Shown here piece by piece: positions 7,549 through 15,306 of a stretch of DNA of 64,000 bases. The translations under genes and the position numbers were made by a program. Positions within the stretch are counted from its first letter, which is position 1, and each line of letters begins with the position of its first letter. Source of the stretch: Pseudomonas piscis (GTDB taxonomy: Bacteria > Pseudomonadota > Gammaproteobacteria > Pseudomonadales > Pseudomonadaceae); contig NZ_WHUV01000008.1 in the NCBI RefSeq assembly GCF_009380155.1, forward strand, positions 1 to 64,000, written 5' to 3'. The notes beneath the pieces were generated by a model. It did no database searches and was not told the DNA's origin. It saw nothing but the letters and a program-made list of their open reading frames with translations.

Positions 7549-8157
7549 TCACTTGCCGACGATGCTCAGGCTGGGCGGTAGCTTCGGGCCGAACGGCGCA
7601 CCAGGTGCAAAGGGATCGGGTAGCAGGTGCTCAGGGCACTCCTTGATGAACTGGATCATGGCGGCGTGGCAGGCTCGATATAGCGGGCCACCGGCGCCCC
7701 ATTCATCGCACTTACGGTCGGAGCTGTCCTCCAATCGGGCCAGGTAGGCCACTCCACGGAGGCTGGTGTCACCGTCTGCGCTGGCTTGCTGGCGATGTAC
7801 TGGGTTGACGGCCAGTAGGTCGCACATCCGGTCGAAGCCCAGCGCTTGCGCCAGCCCCTCACGGTCGAACATCAGCGATTGGCCAAACCCGGCAAGCGCG
7901 CTCCACGCTCCGCAGCGGGTGGCCTCTTGGTGTTCCTGGGCTCGCAGCTCCAATTCAGCAATGGTTTGCCGGGTGAAGGGGAGGAATGCTTTCAACTTGC
8001 CCGCCTGCCTGCGTAGGGCTCGCCGTTCACTGCGGATAACGTCGAGCTGGTCGGCAATGGCGCGACAGATTCTCCGGGTGGTGATGAGCTGCGTGGTGGC
8101 GCTGACGCCAGGCTTCAAAGCGATGTTGCACAAGCGAGTGATAAGGCTGGGCGTCAT
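7549..8157 (-). CDS. Hypothetical element protein
   Basis: 202 residues from the ATG at 8157, which overlaps the stop of the upstream gene as ATGA. The middle is helical and basic (TTRRICRAIADQLDVIRSER). A later segment, CDEWGAGGPLYRACHAAMIQ, has two cysteines. No domain recognised. Position after the replication genes suggests a mobile-element housekeeping or regulatory role. Confidence 0.6.
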   Translation of the reverse strand: MTPSLITRLCNIALKPGVSATTQLITTRRICRAIADQLDVIRSERRALRRQAGKLKAFLPFTRQTIAELELRAQEHQEATRCGAWSALAGFGQSLMFDREGLAQALGFDRMCDLLAVNPVHRQQASADGDTSLRGVAYLARLEDSSDRKCDEWGAGGPLYRACHAAMIQFIKECPEHLLPDPFAPGAPFGPKLPPSLSIVGK

Positions 8158-8468
8158 TGGTGCGCCTCCATAGGTGTGGCGTCGTAGCTGGTGCGCAGGT
8201 GGGAGCCAGCCGTGCAATGGCGGCCTGTAGGCGCGTAGCAGGATCGACAAGCCATGATGTGGTTGAGGTATTGGTCGCGTGCCTGTCGCCATTCCAGCGT
8301 GGCGGTGGCGGCACTTGCGTGCGGGCTGGTGCAGAACTGGGGGGCACGCTCGGCGTAGTTGACCAACACCAGGCGCGGGCGAGGTTCAGGATTGCTCCGC
8401 AGTTTTGTGGGGTAGGCAGCGGTAACGATGGGTGGCATGTGATCGAGCAGCGCAGAAAGCAGGCTCAT
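8154..8468 (-). CDS. Small protein with CxxC motif
   Basis: 104 residues, coupled by ATGA overlaps both to the upstream repeat-bearing ORF and to the downstream gene. It contains a helical WRQARDQYLNHIMACRSCYA segment. The CRSC pair with a further Cys in GRHC could make a zinc site. Such small zinc-ribbon-like proteins are common in Pseudomonas prophages, but this one cannot be named. Confidence 0.6.
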   Translation of the reverse strand: MSLLSALLDHMPPIVTAAYPTKLRSNPEPRPRLVLVNYAERAPQFCTSPHASAATATLEWRQARDQYLNHIMACRSCYAPTGRHCTAGSHLRTSYDATPMEAHQ

Positions 8469-8827
8469 ACCGCCACCTCGCCGCAATTACTCGTAATCCA
8501 ATGTTCCTCTGATTTCAAAAACACCGGCAACAGCGGCAACAAAGGCAACAGCCTCGTAAACCGTGGCCTCCAGACGTTGCCGATGCTTCCAAATCGTTGC
8601 CACCAGTTTTGAACCGGCAACAGTGATAACCAAATGAGAGGGACGATGCCGTCTCTTATGTTGAAAATCAGGTGTGCGTTGCCAGTTGTTGCCACTCTTT
8701 TTATAGGGTGGCAACGGCTGTAAGCCACGTCCTGTAAGGCCGTTGCCGGTGTTGCCACTGTTGCCAGCGATTCAAGGTTCCTGTGAACTTGGGCAATTCG
8801 AGTAAATAGTGTTTGAGGGCTGGTCAT
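8465..8827 (-). CDS. ORF built over GTTGCC/GGCAAC repeat arrays
   Basis: A 120-residue ORF whose ATG overlaps the stop of the DUF927 gene (ATGA) and whose stop overlaps the next ATG (ATGA), so it is probably translated. Its sequence is unusual: repeats in the DNA give LATVATPAT, VATTGNA and LLPLLPLLP. No domain recognised. It may be a real coupled protein, or simply an open frame needed to carry ribosomes through a repeat region. Confidence 0.45.
   Translation of the reverse strand: MTSPQTLFTRIAQVHRNLESLATVATPATALQDVAYSRCHPIKRVATTGNAHLIFNIRDGIVPLIWLSLLPVQNWWQRFGSIGNVWRPRFTRLLPLLPLLPVFLKSEEHWITSNCGEVAV
8526..8765. repeat. Inverted arrays of GGCAAC / GTTGCC at 9-bp spacing
   Basis: GGCAAC starts at 8526, 8535 and 8544 (exact 9-bp period). 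GTTGCC, its reverse complement, starts at 8742, 8751 and 8760 (again exactly 9 bp). Between them are GTTGCC at 8575, 8595, 8678 and 8688 and GGCAAC at 8615 and 8710. The outer triplets thus face each other over about 190 bp. Confidence 0.75.
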
Positions 8828-10614
8828 GCGCCACCCCCTTCACGGTCAATGACCTCCGGATCGATCACATAGAGGCGTGCCTGGCCACCCCCAGGGAGGC
8901 GGTAGTTTTTGGTTTTGCGCTCGTTGTCGCGGCGGGCAATTACGTTCGCACCCTCGAGTGCTTTGACGATGCGAGACAGGCCGTAGCCGTGGGCTGCTTC
9001 AATCAGTGCCGGCTTGTTGAACAAGTACAGGCGGTTGTTTCCCACTAGCTCCCAGTAGCCAGCCCGGTTGAATACCTTGGTGTCGGGCGTTTGGTCGTCG
9101 ATGTCGGAGAAGCGGCTGCTGCCGTGGCGGTCGATAAAGTCCAGGATGCCGGCGAGGATCTGGCGGTCTTCGGCGTTTCCGCTACCAACCCGACTGAGCC
9201 ACTCCCCATAGAGCAAACGGCAGTCAGCTAGGGCGGTGCCGGGCTCCCAGGGCAGCAGGCCATAGGCGATGGCCATTTCCCCCGCCAGCGCAATGACGGC
9301 AAACCGATCTGCCACTCGACCGGCCTGGGCGTTGTCCTCCACGAAGGTGGCACGTATCCCGGCGAAGTCTTCTAGCAGTCCGGCGCGGTCATCACTGGCG
9401 AGCAGCTTCTCGACGAACGCTGGCCCAAGGTGGCCATGGTGAGCGCCGACGGCCACGGTGAGTTGGCGGTGGAAGTCCGCGCCCTCCAGACCGTGCAGTT
9501 CATCGAAGGCCCTATGGGTACGGGTGCCGGCGTTCACGTCGACCATGCGCAACTCGGCGCCAGCGTGGGCGGCATTGCCGGATATGGCCGCGTGTTCGGA
9601 GAGGGAGCGCTCGCCGCTGGAAAGTGTCAGCAAGCGCCAGCTCAGTTTGGCGCGGCCCTCACGCTCGCGGGTCATGGTGCCTTTGCCCTGACCGTTGGCG
9701 AGGGAGTAAGCCATTTCCTGTACGCGCTTGGGGTCTGCGCGCTTGATTTCGTCCAGGGGCAAGATGGTGTCGTTACGGCTTGAGGCTTCGATCTCCAGCC
9801 CGCCCTTGGTCATATCCCAACTGGCGGCGAACACCCCGGGGTCACCCCATACCGACGATCCGATCAGTTGCGCCAGGGACTTGCCGCTCGAGCTGTCGCC
9901 CACCAGGTGAACACCACCACCCAGTACACCGACCAGGCTGAGAAGTGGGCCGGCCAGTGAGCAGCCGATCGCCAAGGTGAGCACCGGGTTGCCGGCGCAC
10001 TTTGCGGCGACCGCCGACTGCCACAGCGCCAACTCGCCGCGGCGGCTGAACAACACCTGGGCCTTGTTGCTGGCCTGGTAACGGACCTTGTCGCTGCCTA
10101 TGGTGCGCCCAGGCAGCACGAACGCCCCCGACTCATGCCAGCCTGGCCGGCTGGTGGTGGCAAACACTTCTGCAGGATGCTGGTCGAGCAGGTATTCCAT
10201 GAAAGTGCCGCGCTTCTTGAGGGCAATAATTACTCCCATGCCGAACAAGGCGCGGCGGGCATCCTCGCCACTGCCTCCGAACACCTCCATGGCGATGATC
10301 CATTCCTTTATGCCGCTTTCGGTCACCAGGCGCAGTAAACGTCCCTCGCTGCCATCGTCGCTGTTGGTCGTTCGAGCGACCACGGTTACAGGGCTGGCGA
10401 TCCACTCATCAGTGATAGGGCGGTCGCCGGTATCGCTCTCGGCGTCGTCCTGGTCTGGAACACGCTTAAAGCCGTGCCAGTAGACGCCAGGGCGAAGCTT
10501 GCGCCCCTTCTCATTGGTGACCCAGTGCTCGTACACGGCCCAGCAGGGACGATCAGGCGCAATGGTCGCCGCATCTAGCCGAAGGTTGATCACGTTGATG
10601 TCAGGCTTGGACAT
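8824..10614 (-). CDS. DUF927 domain ATPase/helicase-like replication protein
   Basis: 596 residues from the ATG at 10614, which overlaps the end of the primase gene by 14 bp. DUF927 proteins are P-loop ATPases in integrative elements, next to primases, and are thought to act as helicases in element replication. The Walker A motif GDSSSGKS lies near residue 240, followed by LIGSSVWGDP and a Walker-B-like TILPLDEIKR. The C-terminus resembles a winged-helix DNA-binding domain. An in-frame upstream extension to 10749 overlaps the primase and has no support. Confidence 0.85.
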   Translation of the reverse strand: MSKPDINVINLRLDAATIAPDRPCWAVYEHWVTNEKGRKLRPGVYWHGFKRVPDQDDAESDTGDRPITDEWIASPVTVVARTTNSDDGSEGRLLRLVTESGIKEWIIAMEVFGGSGEDARRALFGMGVIIALKKRGTFMEYLLDQHPAEVFATTSRPGWHESGAFVLPGRTIGSDKVRYQASNKAQVLFSRRGELALWQSAVAAKCAGNPVLTLAIGCSLAGPLLSLVGVLGGGVHLVGDSSSGKSLAQLIGSSVWGDPGVFAASWDMTKGGLEIEASSRNDTILPLDEIKRADPKRVQEMAYSLANGQGKGTMTREREGRAKLSWRLLTLSSGERSLSEHAAISGNAAHAGAELRMVDVNAGTRTHRAFDELHGLEGADFHRQLTVAVGAHHGHLGPAFVEKLLASDDRAGLLEDFAGIRATFVEDNAQAGRVADRFAVIALAGEMAIAYGLLPWEPGTALADCRLLYGEWLSRVGSGNAEDRQILAGILDFIDRHGSSRFSDIDDQTPDTKVFNRAGYWELVGNNRLYLFNKPALIEAAHGYGLSRIVKALEGANVIARRDNERKTKNYRLPGGGQARLYVIDPEVIDREGGGA

Positions 10615-11482
10615 TGGCGAGCTTCCAGTTGGCGAGGTCGTTGAAGTCGGTGAGGTCGCCGGGGGAGCCTTCTGGCCACTCAGGGAAAGCGACCTGGGCG
10701 CCGACGGCGGCCGCGGCGGCGTTCGCTGCTTTGCGCCCTGGGTTTCCATCGGTGAGCCGATCGTCGTCGCCGGCGATGACGATTGGTTGGCCCGGGTAGC
10801 GAGCGCGAAGGGCCATAGCTGCAGGGATCAAGTTGCCCGCGTTCATGGCGGCGGCAACGACGTAGCCGCCGTGCTGGTGGAGGCTGGCGGCCGTCGCCCA
10901 CCCTTCGCAGATGCAGAGCACAGAGTCGGGTTTAATGATGCCCAGCGGCGAATAGGTGCCCTTGATCCGGCCGCCGAACAGGAAGCGCTTGCTGCCGTCC
11001 GGAGCAATTCGCTGCAGGTTGACCAAGCGGCCATCCAGGTACAGCGGGATCAGAAGGTCAGCACCACGCTGGCGTAAGCTGTAGGGGCGAACAGCCTTGG
11101 CGACCAAATACGGGTGGTCTGGCGAGGCGCGCCGCGCGTTGCGCCACCAGTGATTGGCCTTCTCTGCCGCTCGTTGTTGGCGCCGGTGCTGTTCGGCTTC
11201 GCGCTGGCGCCGGGCCTGATCCACTCGCTCACGGATCTGCGCGGCTTCATGGGCGTCTACTGGTTCACGGCTACACCAAGTGTTGGCGCCGCCGGACTTC
11301 CAGCTGCCGAACGCGCCGGACGCATTACCATCCAGGTAAAGCACATACCAACCGTTGAGGCTGCCGGGCTTGTCATCCGGGACGCGGAAACGATGGATGG
11401 CGCCGTCGGCCACGGGAAGCCAGTCGAGCTGGCCATAGACGACTTGGAGTGCATCACGAAATTGGATCGTTGCGTCAGTCAT
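10601..11482 (-). CDS. Toprim-domain primase (P4 alpha / phage primase type)
   Basis: 293 residues. The C-terminal half carries the Toprim signature: glutamate in LCICEGWATAASL near 190 and the aspartates in VIAGDDDRLTDGNPG near 235. These bind Mg for primer synthesis. The N-terminal part lacks a clear zinc ribbon. Fusion of primase and helicase in P4 alpha is here split over this gene and the DUF927 gene. It starts by ATGA overlap with the preceding small gene. Confidence 0.85.
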   Translation of the reverse strand: MTDATIQFRDALQVVYGQLDWLPVADGAIHRFRVPDDKPGSLNGWYVLYLDGNASGAFGSWKSGGANTWCSREPVDAHEAAQIRERVDQARRQREAEQHRRQQRAAEKANHWWRNARRASPDHPYLVAKAVRPYSLRQRGADLLIPLYLDGRLVNLQRIAPDGSKRFLFGGRIKGTYSPLGIIKPDSVLCICEGWATAASLHQHGGYVVAAAMNAGNLIPAAMALRARYPGQPIVIAGDDDRLTDGNPGRKAANAAAAAVGAQVAFPEWPEGSPGDLTDFNDLANWKLANVQA

Positions 11483-11706
11483 GCGGCCCCCTTCGGCGGG
11501 GTAAACCGCTTGGCCAAGCGTTCCAGTTCTTGGGTGAGGCGTTCCAGCTCATTGCAGTGCCGGCCTTGGTCGCCCTCCGAGATTCGCAGCTCCAGGAAGC
11601 CGACCAGGGTTTCCACCAGCAGCGCATAGCTGGCGCTGTCGATGTGCGCGCCAGTAGTGGGCGGCACGCCGCTACCCTTGCGCTTGATCGGAGTCACGTT
11701 ACTCAT
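11479..11706 (-). CDS. Small hypothetical protein before the primase
   Basis: 75 residues, start MSNVTPIKRKGSG, followed by a helical, probably coiled-coil C-terminus (CNELERLTQELERLAKRF). It overlaps the primase start (ATGA) and the stop of the 42-residue ORF upstream. The function is unknown; the position suggests an accessory replication or regulatory protein. Confidence 0.6.
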   Translation of the reverse strand: MSNVTPIKRKGSGVPPTTGAHIDSASYALLVETLVGFLELRISEGDQGRHCNELERLTQELERLAKRFTPPKGAA

Positions 11707-11830
11707 GCTCCACCTCCAGGTGCTTAGCACTACGCAAAACTACGCCGCCGCACCGGGCAAACAGCTCTGTGGCTTTTTTCAGGCAAGCCGATCCCGCCAG
11801 CGCAAAAATGCGCTGTTGAAAAGTCGTCAT
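11702..11830 (-). CDS. Micro-ORF of 42 residues in the operon
   Basis: Between the DUF3077-like gene and the next one the minus strand reads MTTFQQRIFALAGSACLKKA and continues to a stop whose codon overlaps the following ATG (CATGAGTAA). It begins 3 bp after the upstream stop. Placement and overlap argue for translation; the ribosome site is weak. No family recognised. Confidence 0.45.
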
Positions 11831-11833
11831 GGT

Positions 11834-12133
11834 TTAGGCCCTGTTTGCTTTGAGGCGCTGCTTGATCAAGGATTCTTTCAGCGAATCAACTACAGCTCGC
11901 GCTGAATCCAAGGTGTGTTTCACCAGCCACGCCTCGTTGCCTACGAGTGAACGCTCGCCCATCGCTGCGGCGTAAATCGAGTCGTCGATCGTGCTGAGAA
12001 GGTCGGACACGCTTTCCATTGCATCCTCGATCGGAACGCCGGGGTTAACGATGAAAAGTGCCTGGTGCTTGGCGGCTTCGCCGGTTGGGTGGAAGCGGTG
12101 GCCTTCTACGGTGCTGATGTTCGCCAGGTTCAT
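11834..12133 (-). CDS. DUF3077-like small protein
   Basis: 99 residues from the ATG that overlaps the upstream stop. The segment LFIVNPGVPIEDAMESVSDL matches the pattern of Pseudomonas DUF3077 proteins (hydrophobic-x-PG-x-P-x-EDAL), and the gene context agrees. Biochemical function is unknown. Confidence 0.65.
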   Translation of the reverse strand: MNLANISTVEGHRFHPTGEAAKHQALFIVNPGVPIEDAMESVSDLLSTIDDSIYAAAMGERSLVGNEAWLVKHTLDSARAVVDSLKESLIKQRLKANRA

Positions 12134-12384
12134 TGGTTGCCCTCCAATGCATCGAGCTTTTCCTGCAGCTCGGTAGTCTGGCAATCGAGGTAGTTCGCCC
12201 AGTCGTCTCCGAGGTACTGACCAAGACCAGTTAGGGCTTTGACGTTGTGTCCCTTGCCATAGGTGACGTCGGCGCTGACGGCATTGAGCAGCGCGGTCAG
12301 CCAGGTGATGTGCTCACGGCTGGAGTGGATCAGATCGATGGCTTCACCGCCGATCAAGGATGCGCTACGAGGCGAGCTGATCAT
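12130..12384 (-). CDS. Small hypothetical protein
   Basis: 84 residues starting MISSPRSASLIGGEAIDLIH. Linked by ATGA overlaps to its neighbours on both sides, so it belongs to the regulatory/replication operon. It looks helical and soluble and resembles the many short DUF3077-partner proteins of Pseudomonas islands; not identified further. Confidence 0.6.
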   Translation of the reverse strand: MISSPRSASLIGGEAIDLIHSSREHITWLTALLNAVSADVTYGKGHNVKALTGLGQYLGDDWANYLDCQTTELQEKLDALEGNQ

Positions 12385-12860
12385 TTCGCCTCTCCTTGTG
12401 CTTCCAGGGTGCGGACGATGGCCATGTGGCTGTTGTAGCGAGCGAGACGAACGGAAAGAGATGAGTTTGCGCGAAGGGCACTCAGGGCCAAACGGCGATG
12501 AGCAAAGGCGCGAATTGCGGACGGACTGAGAGCGTGCATGGATGTAGCCCCTTTTCTGAGTAGGAGCTGCCACTGATCGTCGCCAAACGAATTAGGGTGG
12601 CAGCTGTGCGCAGGTTGGCGAACCGGGGAAAAGGAACCCGGCAGACCCGAAGGTCTCCCACGCACAGCCACCATAAAACGGGAATGCGAGCACAAAAAAA
12701 GCGCCTGCAATCGTAATGGGGGCGCCTGTGCGCCTTTTCTATCCGAGTCGCCAAACCCGGTCGCTGATTTTGCAGCGACGACAAAACCATACCGGCCCTT
12801 ACGATTGCATGCAAGGGACGTTATCGACCTGTCATCGGCAATCCTAAGAAGGCTGGTCAT
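12381..12860 (-). CDS. Ash/Icd-like ORF (host cell-division inhibitor type)
   Basis: The 159-residue frame begins in an ATGA overlap with the KilA-N gene and ends in an ATGA overlap with the next gene. The segment FMVAVRGRPSGLPGSF resembles the conserved core of Ash/Icd-like phage proteins, some of which inhibit division. An internal ATG at 12539 starts a neat 52-residue protein (MHALSPSAIRAFAHRRLALS) and could be the main product. In P4-like elements this position also holds immunity RNA. An inverted repeat (GGTGGCAGCTGTGCG with CGCACAGCCACC) at about 12595-12674 supports an RNA structure. Confidence 0.5.
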   Translation of the reverse strand: MTSLLRIADDRSITSLACNRKGRYGFVVAAKSATGFGDSDRKGAQAPPLRLQALFLCSHSRFMVAVRGRPSGLPGSFSPVRQPAHSCHPNSFGDDQWQLLLRKGATSMHALSPSAIRAFAHRRLALSALRANSSLSVRLARYNSHMAIVRTLEAQGEAK

Positions 12861-13531
12861 GCGGCATCACTCCGAAGGTGCTTGGCCGTCAGGCTCTGGA
12901 TGTAGCGAAGTAGCGATGCCTTGCGGGCCGCGAAGTCCTTGCCCTGGCCGATCAGCAGCACGTCACGAATCTCGATCAGGGTGACCAGCAACAGCTCATG
13001 CGCGGTGAGCTCGTCGCGATTACGGCCGGCAAACTGGCCGGTGATCACCTGATTGATGAGCTTGGCCTCGTTGATGAAATGATGGCGCTGTGGAGTCTTT
13101 CCGTTCTCCTCGTAAGCGATCGCTAGAGCATCACACAGGCCGCGATAGCCCACTGCCGACTGTTGGCGCGCTTGCTGCCAGTTGGCCTGGTCACCGCGTA
13201 CCAGTGCGTCGATCTGTTCGTCGCACCAGATTTCAAAATCCACAGAGAGCCAGCGGGCGAACTTCACTGCGAGTTTGGGGTGGAGCCAAGTTCCGCTGTT
13301 GGCTGTGTTGCCTCGACGGGTCGTCACCAGAGTAATACGGGGTTTTCCCGTATTACTCTGGTTCATCCTGCTCGCCAGCTTTTCGATGTACTCCTCGGTG
13401 GAGACAAGGCGAAGCCAGTCATTAGGCGCCTTGTCGAAGCGGGCGGCTGCAATGGTTGCATTGATCCAGCCGTCGGCATTGAAGGTGACAGCTTGGCCCT
13501 GGTAGTTGAAGGGAATGATGCGAGTCTTCAT
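12857..13531 (-). CDS. KilA-N domain protein
   Basis: 224 residues from the ATG at 13531. The KilA-N fold shows as FNADGWINATIAAARF with NDWLRLVSTEEYIEKL, then a GTWLHPKLAVKFARWLS and FEIWCDEQIDAL block. KilA-N proteins bind DNA and act as phage regulators or, when overproduced, as growth inhibitors. Overlaps with both neighbours (ATGA) make it part of the early operon. Confidence 0.85.
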   Translation of the reverse strand: MKTRIIPFNYQGQAVTFNADGWINATIAAARFDKAPNDWLRLVSTEEYIEKLASRMNQSNTGKPRITLVTTRRGNTANSGTWLHPKLAVKFARWLSVDFEIWCDEQIDALVRGDQANWQQARQQSAVGYRGLCDALAIAYEENGKTPQRHHFINEAKLINQVITGQFAGRNRDELTAHELLLVTLIEIRDVLLIGQGKDFAARKASLLRYIQSLTAKHLRSDAA

Positions 13532-13827
13532 GGTGTCCCTCTGACCGATGGGTTGGTGCTGAGGTAGTACAAAGCCATGCCGCGGTGGGTACGACCTTGA
13601 TCGTCGGTCAGCGTGAGGCGTTCCGTCATGATCCTGTAGCCCATGTCGCGCAGCTCGTTGATGCGTGCCCCTGGGCGAACGATGTTCAGTTCGCGGATGG
13701 CGGTGAAGGTGTCGATAGGGCCGGTTTGCAGACGTTCCAAAAGGCGAGCGCGCTGTGCCGTTCCGCTGGTATTCTCGACGTGAGTATTTTTGTGGCTGGC
13801 CTGTTGGTCGGCCTTTTTTTTGTTCAT
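13528..13827 (-). CDS. Helix-turn-helix protein (HTH_39-like)
   Basis: 99 residues, basic N-terminus, then a winged-helix segment (ARLLERLQTGPIDTFTAIRE followed by ARINELRDMGYRI). This matches small phage HTH proteins that regulate neighbouring genes. Start overlaps the stop of the AlpA-type gene (TAATG) and its stop overlaps the KilA-N start. Confidence 0.75.
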   Translation of the reverse strand: MNKKKADQQASHKNTHVENTSGTAQRARLLERLQTGPIDTFTAIRELNIVRPGARINELRDMGYRIMTERLTLTDDQGRTHRGMALYYLSTNPSVRGTP

Positions 13828-14096
13828 TAGGCCACCTCCCCACGAAGGGCGATGCGCTGGCGCACCCAGGCTTGGGCTTCAGCCAAAACCCAACCGACAG
13901 GTGCCCCCCGCGACTTGCTATCACTCAGCGGAACTGGGCGAGGAAAGGTCGGATCGTCTTTGAGGCGCTTGTAGATTGTCGGACGGGCATAGCCGGTGAT
14001 CGCCGACAGTTCGCTGATACGGATTATTACCGTAGCCGGGTCGAACTGGTGAATAGGTGCAGCGCCTGGCGGCGCATAAGCTAGAGGTGTTTGCAT
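13827..14096 (-). CDS. AlpA-family regulator / excisionase
   Basis: 89 residues with the MerR-like AlpA fold: IIRISELSAITGYARPTIYK, then FPRPVPL and VGWVLAEAQAWVRQR. AlpA proteins activate or assist excision of P4-like elements and commonly stand first in the operon facing the integrase, as here. It probably controls the genes downstream through its own promoter in 14097-14180. Confidence 0.85.
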   Translation of the reverse strand: MQTPLAYAPPGAAPIHQFDPATVIIRISELSAITGYARPTIYKRLKDDPTFPRPVPLSDSKSRGAPVGWVLAEAQAWVRQRIALRGEVA

Positions 14097-14180
14097 GTTC
14101 TGTATCCCGATAGAGATTGTTGTGTTCTCAGGATCAGATTTAAAGTTGCTCTAACAGCGAATTGAAGTCATCGATACTTG

Positions 14181-14270
14181 CTATTTTCGTTCCGGACCGG
14201 CGATGGCCAAAAACTCATCCGGAATGTAGATGCGAGTTTCTGATTCCGGAATGGCTTCGCCGATTTTCAA
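14181..14270 (-). CDS. Possible 29-residue ORF after the DUF6387-like gene
   Basis: From a TTG at 14270, with TAGGA just upstream, the minus strand reads LKIGEAIPESETRIYIPDEF and ends in GPERK before a TAG at 14183. It lies directly after the stop at 14274. The sequence is protein-like and could be a coupled small ORF or the C-terminal tail of the upstream protein separated by a stop mutation. Codon order repeats ATTCCGGA twice. Confidence 0.35.
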   Translation of the reverse strand: MKIGEAIPESETRIYIPDEFLAIAGPERK

Positions 14271-14273
14271 TTC

Positions 14274-15131
14274 CTACTTCAGTATCTCTCTAGTATTTTT
14301 TTCGTCCTCTATGACTTGTCCCAAATACTTTTCAAGCCTGGTAGTAGCCCTGATTAGGCGCACGGTTTCAAAGGTAATCGTTTGATCCATAAGGGGTTTT
14401 GTTACTTTCCTGATGCGTTCCCCCATGTCAACGTCTCTATCTTCAATGGATACGGATGCCGGAGGAAACAAGGCGTTGGCCATCTGACTATTGGTAAATC
14501 GCGTACCTGTGATGTCTGCTAATTGGTATAGGTCGAAGGCAGCCAAGATTCGGTACTTGTGCCACTTTTGAAAGTCGTCCTCACTGATTGGTTTTTTGAA
14601 TCTTTCATTCATATCGCTTCTGACCCCGGCTAGCCATACGCTGAATGCTAACTTGAGTGTTTCATCGTCACTATTCAGATCTACCGTTATAGGAACGCCA
14701 TGGCAAAACTCCGGCGCAAGCCACCCTACGTTTTCTAGCGCCTCCTTTTTCATAGAAGGAGCCTCTTGATAGATTGCCACCACTTCGTCTAAGAGCGTTG
14801 CTGGAGCATCCTTCCCTACCACAGAGCACACTTTTTGAAACAGCATTTGCCAAGCTGGATCGTTTGACCAAGAGGCCGATATGACTGCTAGATCCGCGGC
14901 GTTCATTGATCTAACTGGGAACGGATCAGTGTGATGCTCGACGGCGAAGTCCTCTGGTAAGCGCCCGGCGAATACTTTGAAGAAGTCAATTTGCTCTTTT
15001 TTTGATAGTAAGGGCTTCACATCAAGATACATGGCTCGCATATCTATGCTGACGCCCCATTGGTCATGCGAAAGGGGTATCTGATAGGTTTCCAAATTGA
15101 ACCATTTTGGAATTTCGGCTTTTGCCATGTT
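14274..15131 (-). CDS. DUF6387-like protein of unknown function
   Basis: 285 residues starting MAKAEIPKWFNLETYQ. The conserved-looking start (PKWF) and the central WHKYRILAAFDLYQLADITG and NSQMANALFP segments fit DUF6387, a family found next to integrases in Pseudomonas islands; the assignment is from memory and tentative. The gene is AT-richer than the neighbouring early operon, suggesting separate acquisition. A cargo or defence function is possible but not shown. Confidence 0.6.
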   Translation of the reverse strand, partial: NMAKAEIPKWFNLETYQIPLSHDQWGVSIDMRAMYLDVKPLLSKKEQIDFFKVFAGRLPEDFAVEHHTDPFPVRSMNAADLAVISASWSNDPAWQMLFQKVCSVVGKDAPATLLDEVVAIYQEAPSMKKEALENVGWLAPEFCHGVPITVDLNSDDETLKLAFSVWLAGVRSDMNERFKKPISEDDFQKWHKYRILAAFDLYQLADITGTRFTNSQMANALFPPASVSIEDRDVDMGERIRKVTKPLMDQTITFETVRLIRATTRLEKYLGQVIEDEKNTREILK

Positions 15132-15306
15132 CGCCTCCCAGGCGGTTCCGTAACTAGATAGATCGGCCAACAATACGAATGGGAAGTCCGCTTTTCGCTC
15201 CGTCGAGCTAGGCCAGCCGAAAACCGTTGTCTGCTCGAATACTGGCTATCCGCACAGTAATGGTATTCAGTCTATATCTGTCTACGCAAATTATGGAAGG
15301 CCCGCT

